A DNA stretch of 64,000 bases, taken from a candidate division KSB1 bacterium (lineage in GTDB: Bacteria > Zhuqueibacterota > Zhuqueibacteria > Zhuqueibacterales > Zhuqueibacteraceae). A model generated the notes under the pieces. That model had not been told where the DNA came from and ran no database searches. It was given only the letters and a program-made list of their open reading frames with translations. A program made the translations under genes and the position numbers. Positions 43,435 to 51,314 of this stretch are shown here, piece after piece; position 1 is the first letter of the stretch, and each line of letters opens with the position of its first letter. The stretch covers positions 37,095 to 101,094 of the forward strand of contig JAPDQB010000021.1 in NCBI GenBank assembly GCA_034506175.1, read 5' to 3'.

Positions 43435-43451
43435 ACAGACTGCCCGTCTGT
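43435..43451 (+). repeat. Post-stop hairpin after ETF-QO
   Basis: ACAGAC-TGCCC-GTCTGT, six bp, begins 7 bases after the stop and is preceded by CGTAGC as in the other copies (26366, 41583, 59275). Confidence 0.5.
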
Positions 43452-43684
43452 TATGGTCATTCTTAATTTTTTGAGCAGTCTTGCCTACTACCTTTTGAAA
43501 ACCAATGAGGGCATTAAAATTGTGGCTTTTAAAAGTTGACTCAAATCACCGTTGCCGATCAATTTCTCCATCAATCGCGTTAATTGAGTTGAAGATGAAG
43601 CAAAGATTGGCTATATTGATAGTACCACAAATTTAATATTGTGACGTCATTTTGGTTTGATTGAGCAACATCGGAGATGATTTC

Positions 43685-43888
43685 ATGCGTTTCAAAGTTA
43701 TTCTCGAACCGAGTGATGAAGGTGGATTCACCGTTTATGTTCCTTCGCTTCCCGGTTGCATTAGCGAGGGCGACACGGGTGAACAGGCGCTGAAAAATAT
43801 TCAAGAAGCGATTGAGTTGTATCTCGAGCCCGTTGAAGATGATTGGATACTGGAAGAAAACGCCGTTGTACAGGAGGTTGAGCTGTGA
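43685..43888 (+). CDS. hicB: HicB family antitoxin (toxin lost)
   Basis: The 67-residue protein has the full HicB partial RNase-H fold: F-K-V-I-L-E-P-S-D-E-G-G-F-T-V-Y-V-P-S-L-P-G-C-I-S-E-G-D-T and A-L-K-N-I-Q-E-A-I. A CGGAGAT site precedes ATG 43685. The next gene starts in a GTGA overlap and reads like HicA for eight codons only, so the antitoxin is intact but its toxin has been replaced by the rnhA-carrying repeat. Confidence 0.88.
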   Translation: MRFKVILEPSDEGGFTVYVPSLPGCISEGDTGEQALKNIQEAIELYLEPVEDDWILEENAVVQEVEL

Positions 43889-43929
43889 GCAAAGTTCCCA
43901 GCTTGCCACGGCCGTTATATCGTTGCTGA
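43885..43929 (+). pseudogene. hicA: HicA toxin, truncated after about eight codons
   Basis: GTG 43885 overlaps the hicB stop by 3-4 bases. The frame reads V-S-K-V-P-S-L-P, the usual HicA beginning, then enters unrelated repeat DNA and stops at TGA 43929. The cut is exactly where the long repeat (43910) begins. Confidence 0.7.
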
Positions 43930-44658
43930 TCCGAACATTTGCCACGGCAAACCAACTTTTCGTGGCACGCGGATTATGGTTTGGCAAGTTCCTGATCAAT
44001 TGGCCAACGGGATGTCATGGGATACCATCGTCAAATTGGCTACGAGATCGGGCGAAAGGAATGCAGGATAATCCGTGTTACACACTCTGGACTTCAGGTG
44101 TGGCGTCTTCATGATGCCGACAAACGCCTTGGTTGGACGCGTTAACCAATCATCCCAATTTAGCATCATTACCTCTTTTTATCAATTTTTCTTTTTATCT
44201 TTTTATCTTTTTTATGCATGAAGTCACCATCTACACCGATGGCGCCAGCCTCGGCAACCCCGGCCCTGGCGGTTACGGTGTGGTTTTGATGCACGGAACG
44301 CATCGCAAGGAGTTGTCCGGCGGGTTTCGGAAAACGACGAATAATCGGATGGAATTGATGGCGGTGATCGTCGGTTTGCAGGCACTCAAAGCTAAATGCA
44401 AAGTGACGATCTATTCGGATTCGAAGTACGTGGTTGAAAGTTACACCGAAGGGTGGGCGCAGCGCTGGCGGGCCAAAGGCTGGAAGAAAGCCAAGAATCC
44501 GGATTTGTGGAAAAAATTGCTGGAACTGTGCGAGCAGCACGAAGTCAAATTTGAATGGGTGCGTGGCCACGCCGGCAATCGCGAAAATGAACGTTGCGAT
44601 TTTTTATCGGTGCAAGCGGCGCAACAAGAAGATTTGCCGGCGGATTCGGGTTATGAGC
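43910..44658. repeat. Large direct repeat, copy 1 (DUF433 remnant plus rnhA)
   Basis: About 740 bp nearly identical to 56747-57495 (offset 12837 bp), with about five substitutions found by eye before the ends diverge. It contains the 3' part of a DUF433 gene and a whole rnhA. The left boundary interrupts hicA. Confidence 0.9.
43912..44071 (+). pseudogene. DUF433 protein, 5' end missing
   Basis: In one frame the sequence reads the DUF433 core (I-V-A-D-P-N-I-C-H-G-K-P-T-F-R-G-T-R-I-M-V-W-Q-V-P-D-Q-L) without a start codon or promoter, ending at TAA 44071. The complete-start copy is at 56729. Confidence 0.7.
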
Positions 44659-44666
44659 AGCAATAG
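44214..44666 (+). CDS. rnhA: Ribonuclease HI (copy 1)
   Basis: The 150-residue product has the catalytic carboxylates in place: Y-T-D-G-A, R-M-E-L-M-A, Y-S-D-S-K-Y-V and the final E-N-E-R-C-D. It hydrolyses RNA in RNA-DNA hybrids. The basic W-R-A-K-G-W-K-K protrusion is present. ATG 44214 follows a T-rich tract with no clear ribosome-binding site. The protein is identical to the copy at 57051 except for the last residues (D-S-G-Y-E-Q-Q). Confidence 0.94.
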   Translation: MHEVTIYTDGASLGNPGPGGYGVVLMHGTHRKELSGGFRKTTNNRMELMAVIVGLQALKAKCKVTIYSDSKYVVESYTEGWAQRWRAKGWKKAKNPDLWKKLLELCEQHEVKFEWVRGHAGNRENERCDFLSVQAAQQEDLPADSGYEQQ

Positions 44667-44777
44667 CAAGACGCAGAATCAAACAGGTTTAAAAAAATTA
44701 CCACCACGGATAAAAAACGGCCAACGGATAAAAGCAATTGAGGGCAAAATTATTGGCTCATGAAGCCATTGTAAAAA

Positions 44778-46394
44778 TTATCTTTTGTACTCCTCCGCTT
44801 TCATGCCGTATCTTTGCAGTTTCTCCGAAAAGTTTTTTACATCCATCCCCGCAATTCGGGCGGACTCGCGGACTTTGCCGCCTGTTTGGGTTAAAATGCG
44901 GCTCAATTCGTCGCGCTCGAATTTTTCAATCACGCGTTGCTTGCGCTCCTGAAAAGTCGCCGGCGCTTGCGGATTAGCCTCGTGGTAAATGCCGGCGGCT
45001 TGCAAATCTTCCGGCAAATGATGCGCCTCGATCATCTCGCCTTTGCACAAAATCACCGCGCGCTGAATAATGTTTTCGAGTTGGCGCACGTTGCCCGGAT
45101 AATCATAATCGAGCAAAGTTTGCTCCGCCGCTTTTGAGAGACGCAAAGATTGATTGGCCTTGCCGTGCTTTTTAAGAAAGTGCGCGACGAGCAGCAACAA
45201 ATCTTCGCGGCGCTCGCGCAGCGGCGGCACGGCCAAATTGATCACGTTGAGGCGATAATAAAGATCCTCGCGGAAAGTTTTCTCCGCGAGCATTTTTTTG
45301 AGCTCGCGATTGGTGGCCGCGATCACGCGCACGTCACATTGCGTTTCGGCGGCGCTGCCCACCGGCGAAAACGTGCCGTCCTGTAATACGCGCAATAATT
45401 TCACCTGCATCGCCGGCGACATCTCGCCGATCTCATCCAAAAAAACCGTCCCGCCATCGGCCAACTCGAATTTGCCCTGCTTGCGATTGATCGCGCCGGT
45501 GAACGCGCCTTTCTCGTGGCCAAACAATTCCGACTCGATCAGCGTCTCCGGAATCGCGCCGCAATTGACCACGACGAACGGCTTATCTTTGCGGCTGCTG
45601 TTATAGTGCAGCGCCCGCGCGATCAATTCTTTGCCCGTGCCGTTCTCGCCTTGAATGAGAACCGTCGTGTCGGTATCCGCGACTTGCGCGACGAGCTGAA
45701 GAATTTTCGTCATCGCCGGACCGGAGCCGATGATGTTATCAAATTTATAGTTCGCCCGCAGCTCGTTGGCCAATTGCTGATGCGACTTTTTGAGATCGGA
45801 GAAGACATACGCGTTTTTGAGCGCAATCGCAATCTGCTCCGCAAATGCCGTGAGCAAATCAGCAACCGTCTCATCAAACAGCTGTTTGACATTGGAGTTG
45901 TCCACATAAATCACGCCGGCCACGCGAGCTTCAATTTTGATCGGCGTACACAACACCGACAGCAGTTGCAGGCGCATCACGCTCTCCGCGCCGCCGAAGG
46001 TGGCGTCGGCCATCGCATCGCGCAAGCAGATCGTCTCGCCATTCGCCATCACTTTCTCAATCACGCTGCGGCTCACCTGAAAGTGCGGCTGGTCGATGTC
46101 GCCTTTTTCAATGTTGCGCGCGACTTTGAAATCGAGCTTGTTCTTATTTTCCACCAAAGCAATGAAGCCCCGCTGCGCGCGCGTGACTTCGATCACCTTG
46201 TCCATCGCCAATCGCAACAACGCGTCGGTCTCCATTTCCGAAGCCACGAGCTTGCCGACATCGTACAGGGTGCGGTATTTGGTGGCGAGGGCGAAAAGTT
46301 TTCTCAAGTCATCTTTCGAGAGGCGCACTTCGGCCTCGGGTGACTCAGTAACGATAAGGGGTTGAAGGCTGGTGATGAAAATGGATTCGTCCAT
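44778..46394 (-). CDS. GAF-domain sigma-54-dependent activator
   Basis: This is a 538-residue three-domain regulator. The GAF sensory domain is at about 45-200, with V-I-Y-V-D-N-S-N near its end. The AAA+ domain (about 220-455) has Walker A G-E-N-G-T-G-K-E, the sigma-54 contact loop G-A-F-T-G-A, Walker B G-G-T-V-F-L-D-E-I-G-E-M and R-E-R-R-E-D. The C-terminal Fis-type helix-turn-helix (V-R-E-S-A-R-I-A-G-M) binds DNA. It should activate sigma-54 promoters in response to an unknown ligand. It is transcribed against the respiratory genes and converges with rnhA. Confidence 0.94.
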   Translation of the reverse strand: MDESIFITSLQPLIVTESPEAEVRLSKDDLRKLFALATKYRTLYDVGKLVASEMETDALLRLAMDKVIEVTRAQRGFIALVENKNKLDFKVARNIEKGDIDQPHFQVSRSVIEKVMANGETICLRDAMADATFGGAESVMRLQLLSVLCTPIKIEARVAGVIYVDNSNVKQLFDETVADLLTAFAEQIAIALKNAYVFSDLKKSHQQLANELRANYKFDNIIGSGPAMTKILQLVAQVADTDTTVLIQGENGTGKELIARALHYNSSRKDKPFVVVNCGAIPETLIESELFGHEKGAFTGAINRKQGKFELADGGTVFLDEIGEMSPAMQVKLLRVLQDGTFSPVGSAAETQCDVRVIAATNRELKKMLAEKTFREDLYYRLNVINLAVPPLRERREDLLLLVAHFLKKHGKANQSLRLSKAAEQTLLDYDYPGNVRQLENIIQRAVILCKGEMIEAHHLPEDLQAAGIYHEANPQAPATFQERKQRVIEKFERDELSRILTQTGGKVRESARIAGMDVKNFSEKLQRYGMKAEEYKR

Positions 46395-46547
46395 ATCATG
46401 AAAGGGAAATTATAACTGCTCAACGATAACCTCGAATAATAGTCAGGGGGTTCGTTCGGCAAGTAATTTCATCATGTCATTCCGCAGGAATATTTTTGTC
46501 ATCAAGCACACTGCTCGTGCGGAAAAAGATTCTTGCAGAATGACCTG

Positions 46548-46685
46548 TTACTTGGAAACGTTGACTTGCAGTGCGAGAGCTTCCCTAACAGCAGCAACGG
46601 AAACATCCGGCCAATTTTCCGGCACTTCGCGCCGTGGTATCCCTTTGACGACATAAGTTAACACCACATCGACCGGTACCCAATA
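46548..46685 (-). pseudogene. DUF433 C-terminal fragment
   Basis: The reverse strand reads V-P-V-D-V-V-L-T-Y-V-V-K-G-I-P-R-R-E-V-P then E-N-W-P-D-V-S-V-A-A-V-R-E-A-L, the C-terminal part of DUF433, ending at a TAA (46548-46550). The N-terminal part is missing. This is not the same DUF433 lineage as at 56729. The rest of the gap 46395-46767 shows no gene; a TATAAT-like box (46409-46414, minus strand) lies in front of the sigma-54 activator. Confidence 0.6.
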
Positions 46686-46767
46686 TTGGATTGCTTAAAG
46701 ATAAAAATTGCCGCATTAAAATCAAAACTAAATTTTCAGTTTAGCTTTGAAGCAAGAAAGCAAAACC

Positions 46768-47463
46768 TTACGGCACCACCGGCGGCCGCGGCAAGCCTTT
46801 TTTCGCCGGTTGAATTTCATTGCCGCCCGAGCTCAGGATCACCGCAACAGCGCCGCCAGTCGCGACGCCGCCGAGCGCAATCCACGGCCATTTCGAGCGT
46901 TTTTTCTTTTCAACGGTTTGTTCTTGCACCGGCGGCTTCGGCAGCGCGACGCGAACGGTGTCGGCAGGCGGTGGCGCAACCGTTGGCGGCGCAATCGCGC
47001 GCTGGATTTTTTCAACAATTTTTGGAAGCTCCTGTTTGACAAACACCTCCAGCGTTTTGCCGCCGGAATATTCTTCCTGCGTTTGCAGCGCCACTTTGAA
47101 AAGCCGGAAGGTGACTTCGACGAAGTCGCCGATCTTTTCCATTTTGCCAACCAAAATATAATCGATGCGCAGCAGCTTCCCGGCATTGATATAACCCGCT
47201 TCATTGAGCGCCGCCGGATCGATGCCGACTTTTTGCATTTCCGCTCGAACCGCCGTTTCGGGGATCACCGCGATGCGCTCATTCTGGCTCAGGTGCGCGT
47301 AAAATGCCGTGTTGACCAGCTCGCGGTCTTCTTTGGAAAAATCAGCGTAAATAAGTTTGAGCACGGCGAGTTTCGTTTTTTGCGCCGATTGCGCGATAGC
47401 GGAGTTTGCGCATAGATGGAGGCTAATGAATAAACTGCATGCAAAATAAAAACGCGGCAACAT
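46768..47463 (-). CDS. Exported CsgG-like / curli-type assembly protein candidate
   Basis: The 231-residue product has a signal peptide (residues 1-24, ending A-N-S-A-I-A-Q). The mature part K-L-A-V-L-K-L-I-Y-A-D-F and the alternating alpha/beta pattern through about residue 140 are like the nucleotide-free CsgG/LpoB-type domain. A Pro-rich linker and one transmembrane helix near residues 190-210 (W-P-W-I-A-L-G-G-V-A-T-G-G) follow. ATG 47463 is chosen because AGGAG lies 7 bases upstream. Function unknown. It is transcribed downstream of the large type IX cargo gene. Confidence 0.6.
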   Translation of the reverse strand: MLPRFYFACSLFISLHLCANSAIAQSAQKTKLAVLKLIYADFSKEDRELVNTAFYAHLSQNERIAVIPETAVRAEMQKVGIDPAALNEAGYINAGKLLRIDYILVGKMEKIGDFVEVTFRLFKVALQTQEEYSGGKTLEVFVKQELPKIVEKIQRAIAPPTVAPPPADTVRVALPKPPVQEQTVEKKKRSKWPWIALGGVATGGAVAVILSSGGNEIQPAKKGLPRPPVVP

Positions 47464-47562
47464 GTTATTCTCCTGCAGCAAAGTAAAGTAGCGAAGTCCG
47501 ACTTGCGCGCAACGAGTTTCCTAATTTAGCAAAACCCTGCTGCGCAAGTCGGACTTCGCTTT

Positions 47563-50500
47563 TTATTTTATTAAAGTCATTTTCTTTATTAAAATCGTTC
47601 CGCTCATTTCCAAACGATACAGGTAAATGCCGCTCGGCATCGCCTCGCCGTTGCGATCCGTGCCTTCCCAAACCGTTGCGTGGTAGCCGGCTTCTCGCTC
47701 AACGTTGTCCAATACCGTCGCGACTTCTTTTCCCAGCAAATTATAAATCTTCAAAGTGATGCGGCTTTTCTCAGGCAGGCCAAATTTGATCGAAGTCGAA
47801 GAGTTAAACGGATTGGGAAAATTTTGCGCCAATTCATAAGTCGCCGGAATCGCGGCGACAGCCGCACCATGTTCCACCATAAAAGAAGATTTGCCGATGA
47901 GCAAACGAAAAACTTTTTTGCCGCCGTTATTGGCGGAGCGATAAACATATTTCGGCTCACGGCGCAAATTCTGCGATAATTGCAGGCTCACATCTACAAG
48001 CCGCGCTTCGAATTCATCCGGCACGGAAGCAAGATCATCGAAACGCAGCGTGACCGGTTTGCCGGAAATGTTGGTGTCGACGGTGAAATTCCAAATTTGT
48101 CCCTCGGCGGACGGCGGATGAAAGTCCGTAGTGTAAACGTCGGCATTGCGTTTCCAATCGCGGTGTGGAAAGGCGAGCATCACAAACTCGCCGATGGGCG
48201 GCGGCTCGAAGCGTTCATGAGGATCCCATTCCATCGCGGCATCGTTGGCGACACCGAGGTAGTTATCGTGATCGCGCGCGCGTTCACACGCCGCCGTCAG
48301 GCGAATTTGCCAACCTGTCCCGATTGCGGTTTTCGCAATTTCGGATGGCGGATTAAAAATACTTTCCGAAGGCAAAATCGTTAACGTCGTTTGCGCCGGC
48401 GCTTTGATCATATAACCTTCCCACGGTCGCAACGAATCGGGCGCCGCTTGCCAACTGCCATGGTAAGCGTAAAGGCTCGCTTGCAATTCCTGCGGTTTTA
48501 TATTTTGTCGCGGGATCGCGAAATTGAATGGGCTCGCAATCATGTTCCAGCCTTCTTGCAACGGGATGGCAAAAGGCTCGGTGGTTTTCACCGTGACGCC
48601 GGCGCCGCTCGTGAGCGTTTTGTTTTCGAGTGTGATAAGAAATTTCGCTTTGCCGGCGGCGAGATTGCCGACCGCCGGATATTCGATATATGGAAAAAGC
48701 GAAGTCGCGCGTGACGGATTAATCGCCCACATGCGCCATTCCGTGGTGTCGGGCGCGCCCAAATCCGGCAGCAATATCGAGTTGACCGCTGGATCGTCGC
48801 TGGCGAGTGGAACCGAAATCAAACGATAAGCGTCTTGCGCCGAGCCGCCGAGATGATTTTTGCGCAAATCGCGGTCGCGCAATTTAATTTGCACCGATCG
48901 CCAACCGAGCGTTTTGCGATTGTATGCAACGTCGCCGGCGGCGATATTGAATTCAACGCCGCGAATTTTTGCCACCGCTTTAGGAATGGCAGCTTGATAG
49001 ACCAATTGATTGGCATTGAACGCCATCGCCGTCGAATCATAGACAACTCGTCCGCCTTCGCGATACAGCAGCCAAACTTCCTGCACCGCAATATTATCGG
49101 TGACATTGGCCGAAACGAAAATGGCTGTTCCCAAATCGGCGGTTGCCGGCGCATTCACGCTCAAAATTTTTGGCGCCTGGTAATCGACAACAAAGCTCGC
49201 TTCCGGCGCGAACTCTGAGCCGGCAAAAGCTTGATCGAGGGCTTGCACGCTCCAATAATACAACCCTTCCGGCAATCCAACGAACCAACGAAAATTGGCG
49301 TGCGTGGCATTGCCAAATTGCGGCAGGCGCCGATAACCGGTTGTCGCCTCGGCCATCGGCGCCATGATTTCCTGGCCGCTCGGCGTTGCGCCCACCCGCA
49401 AATTGTAAGTGAGACTCGCCGGCGGGGTTTCGCCATCGGCGGCTTGGTCCCAGCTTAAAACGACGACGGAATCGCGGGAAATGTCGGCGCTGAGATTGGC
49501 GGGCGCGGCGGGAAGTGTATTCGCTTTTTTGGCATTGTTCCGATAAATTTTAGTGGCCGGGCCGCGCGAGAGGCCGGCCAATAAAATATCCAAATCGCCG
49601 TCGTTGTCTTCATCACCCCAGGCCACGGCACCGAAGTTTGCGCCCGCGAGTGAATCGGCCAATGCGAAAACGGGGCGATGGTTGGCGCTCACATTGCGAT
49701 AAATTTGGGTTAAAGTCTGCGCGCGGGTATTGCCGGCAACCAGCAAATCCAATTTGCCATCGTTGTCAAAATCGCCCCACGCTGCCGAACTGTTGGCGAG
49801 ACCCTCTGCCAACGAATCCGTCTCCGAGAAATTTCCCGCATCATTTTTATAAAGCTTGGCAATGGGATGTGCGTCTTCGGTTAAACCGGCCAGAAAAACA
49901 TCGAGATCCCCATCATGATCGTAATCACCCCAGGCCGCGGAACCGGCGCTCACGCCTAGCAACGTGTCGGCTTCCGCAAAATAGCCGCCCTCGTTGCGAA
50001 AAATTTGCGACAACGGTTTGGCGCCGGTCGAGCCGCAGATCAAAATATCCAAATCGCCGTCGTTGTCATAATCACCCCAGCTTGTCGAGCTGAAAGAAAA
50101 TCCAACCGGAAAGACGAAAGCTTCGGTAAAGCTGCCGCCGTCATTTTGATAAATTTTGGCGATGGGGAAATTATCGCTTTCGCCGGCCAATAAAATATCC
50201 AAATCGCCGTCGTTGTCATAATCACCCCACGACGCCGAGCCGTGATTGACGCCGGATAATTCGGCGTTGCTGTCAATGAAAACGCCGTCGTCATTGCGAT
50301 AAACTTTTGCCATGCCAAAACCGGCGAGCAAAACATCCAAATCGTCGTCGTGATCATAATCGCCCCAGGCCGCCGAAATTTTTGATCGCGGCGCCGCCGG
50401 CTGGACGGTGAATAAATGCGCCGCCAGCTCGAAAGCCTGGCTGCCGTTATTGCGATAGATCACGGCAATGGCGCTGTCGGAAGCGGCCAAGCCGGTGAGG

Positions 50501-50748
50501 CCGGCCAACAAAATATCCAAATCACCGTCGTTGTCGTAATCGCCCCACGCGCCGGCGCTCTCGAACACGCCGATCAGCTTCGCGTCGATCAGGGTGAAGA
50601 GCGTGGTGTCAATGGCGGCGTTCATCAAAGTGCTGGCGTGGCGCGATGGTCGGAGCGCGGTTGCAGTCGGGCGGCCCAAGATGGCGCACAAAAAAAACGC
50701 GCTGAAGATAAGCACTCGATATCTCATACGAAGATCGGCTTCTTTCAT
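47563..50748 (-). CDS. Giant FG-GAP/VCBS repeat protein with type IX sorting domain
   Basis: The product has about 1060 residues. A signal peptide (V-L-I-F-S-A-F-F-L-C-A-I-L-G) is followed by about eight VCBS/FG-GAP repeats, each with A-W-G-D-Y-D-N-D-G-D-L-D-I-L-L-A-G, which bind Ca2+ and build a beta-propeller. Then come a fibronectin-type module (S-W-D-Q-A-A-D-G-E-T-P) and further beta-rich domains. The last about 85 residues are a Por-type sorting domain (L-A-Q-N-F-P-N-P-F-N-S-S-T-S-I) for export by the type IX system. ATG 50748 or ATG 50727 could be the start. It is presumably surface-attached or released. Confidence 0.85.
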   Translation of the reverse strand: MKEADLRMRYRVLIFSAFFLCAILGRPTATALRPSRHASTLMNAAIDTTLFTLIDAKLIGVFESAGAWGDYDNDGDLDILLAGLTGLAASDSAIAVIYRNNGSQAFELAAHLFTVQPAAPRSKISAAWGDYDHDDDLDVLLAGFGMAKVYRNDDGVFIDSNAELSGVNHGSASWGDYDNDGDLDILLAGESDNFPIAKIYQNDGGSFTEAFVFPVGFSFSSTSWGDYDNDGDLDILICGSTGAKPLSQIFRNEGGYFAEADTLLGVSAGSAAWGDYDHDGDLDVFLAGLTEDAHPIAKLYKNDAGNFSETDSLAEGLANSSAAWGDFDNDGKLDLLVAGNTRAQTLTQIYRNVSANHRPVFALADSLAGANFGAVAWGDEDNDGDLDILLAGLSRGPATKIYRNNAKKANTLPAAPANLSADISRDSVVVLSWDQAADGETPPASLTYNLRVGATPSGQEIMAPMAEATTGYRRLPQFGNATHANFRWFVGLPEGLYYWSVQALDQAFAGSEFAPEASFVVDYQAPKILSVNAPATADLGTAIFVSANVTDNIAVQEVWLLYREGGRVVYDSTAMAFNANQLVYQAAIPKAVAKIRGVEFNIAAGDVAYNRKTLGWRSVQIKLRDRDLRKNHLGGSAQDAYRLISVPLASDDPAVNSILLPDLGAPDTTEWRMWAINPSRATSLFPYIEYPAVGNLAAGKAKFLITLENKTLTSGAGVTVKTTEPFAIPLQEGWNMIASPFNFAIPRQNIKPQELQASLYAYHGSWQAAPDSLRPWEGYMIKAPAQTTLTILPSESIFNPPSEIAKTAIGTGWQIRLTAACERARDHDNYLGVANDAAMEWDPHERFEPPPIGEFVMLAFPHRDWKRNADVYTTDFHPPSAEGQIWNFTVDTNISGKPVTLRFDDLASVPDEFEARLVDVSLQLSQNLRREPKYVYRSANNGGKKVFRLLIGKSSFMVEHGAAVAAIPATYELAQNFPNPFNSSTSIKFGLPEKSRITLKIYNLLGKEVATVLDNVEREAGYHATVWEGTDRNGEAMPSGIYLYRLEMSGTILIKKMTLIK

Positions 50749-50867
50749 GGAAACAAGATAAGCACCGCGGCCAATTTTAACAAGGAAATTTTGCAGCCGG
50801 ACTTGCACCGCACAAATATCAAACGGGCGCCCATCGTCATGATTGGCGCCCGTGCCGGAGTTTCAGT

Positions 50868-50911
50868 AATCAGTTATCAGTGTCCACTGATTACTGAACA
50901 CTGATCACCGG
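50868..50911. repeat. Degenerate CAGT/ATCAG words
   Basis: CAGTAATCAGTTATCAGTG and CACTGATTACTGAACACTGATCA form an imperfect inverted repeat of the same words as at 18253 and 38838. Confidence 0.5.
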
Positions 50912-50913
50912 CT

Positions 50914-51177
50914 TCACTTGCTCACGACCATCTTGCGCACTTGATGCAAGTCGTTGCTCACCAACCGATAGAAATAAATTCCGCTCGGCAGAGGCGTCGC
51001 ATCGACTTGAACGTTGTACACGCCCGCGTCCTGCCAGCCATTCACGAGCGCTAGCACTTCCTGTCCCATCAAGTTGAAGATGGCGAGTTTGGTTGGGCCG
51101 GCGCTGGGCAGATGATAGCGAATCTGTGTTTGCGGGTTGAACGGATTGGGATAATTTAATTTTTTTTTGCACGGCAT
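50914..51177 (-). pseudogene. Orphan type IX sorting domain
   Basis: An 87-residue ORF that is only a C-terminal sorting domain: K-K-L-N-Y-P-N-P-F-N-P-Q-T-Q-I-R-Y, L-A-I-F-N-L-M-G-Q-E-V, ending K-M-V-V-S-K. The normal cargo part before it is absent and there is no signal peptide. It lies between two intact cargo genes on the same strand, so it is probably the 3' end of a deleted gene. Confidence 0.75.
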
Positions 51178-51232
51178 TAGTTAAGCTGCAAAAAAAGAAA
51201 TCGTAAAACATCTTATAAGACCGCAAAATGAC

Positions 51233-51269
51233 AACGCCCTGTGTTAAAATATTCCGAACGCAGGGCGTT
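51233..51269. terminator. Hairpin between the sorting-domain fragment and the cohesin gene
   Basis: AACGCCCTG (51233-51241) pairs with CAGGGCGTT (51261-51269), a 9-bp stem and 19-base loop. It lies 45 bp downstream of the cohesin-protein stop on the minus strand. On the plus strand a TTGTTTTAT run follows, so direction is uncertain. Confidence 0.4.
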
Positions 51270-51314
51270 TTGTTTTATATGAAAGCGCTAGGCGTCATGC
51301 CCTCTGCGCTCTGC

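Noticed and set aside
49560..50540. Regularly spaced similar DNA blocks (AAATATCCAAATCGCC-like), at first sight CRISPR-like
   Set aside because: They are the coding sequence of FG-GAP repeats (D-N-D-G-D-L-D-I) spaced by about 60 codons, in one open frame.
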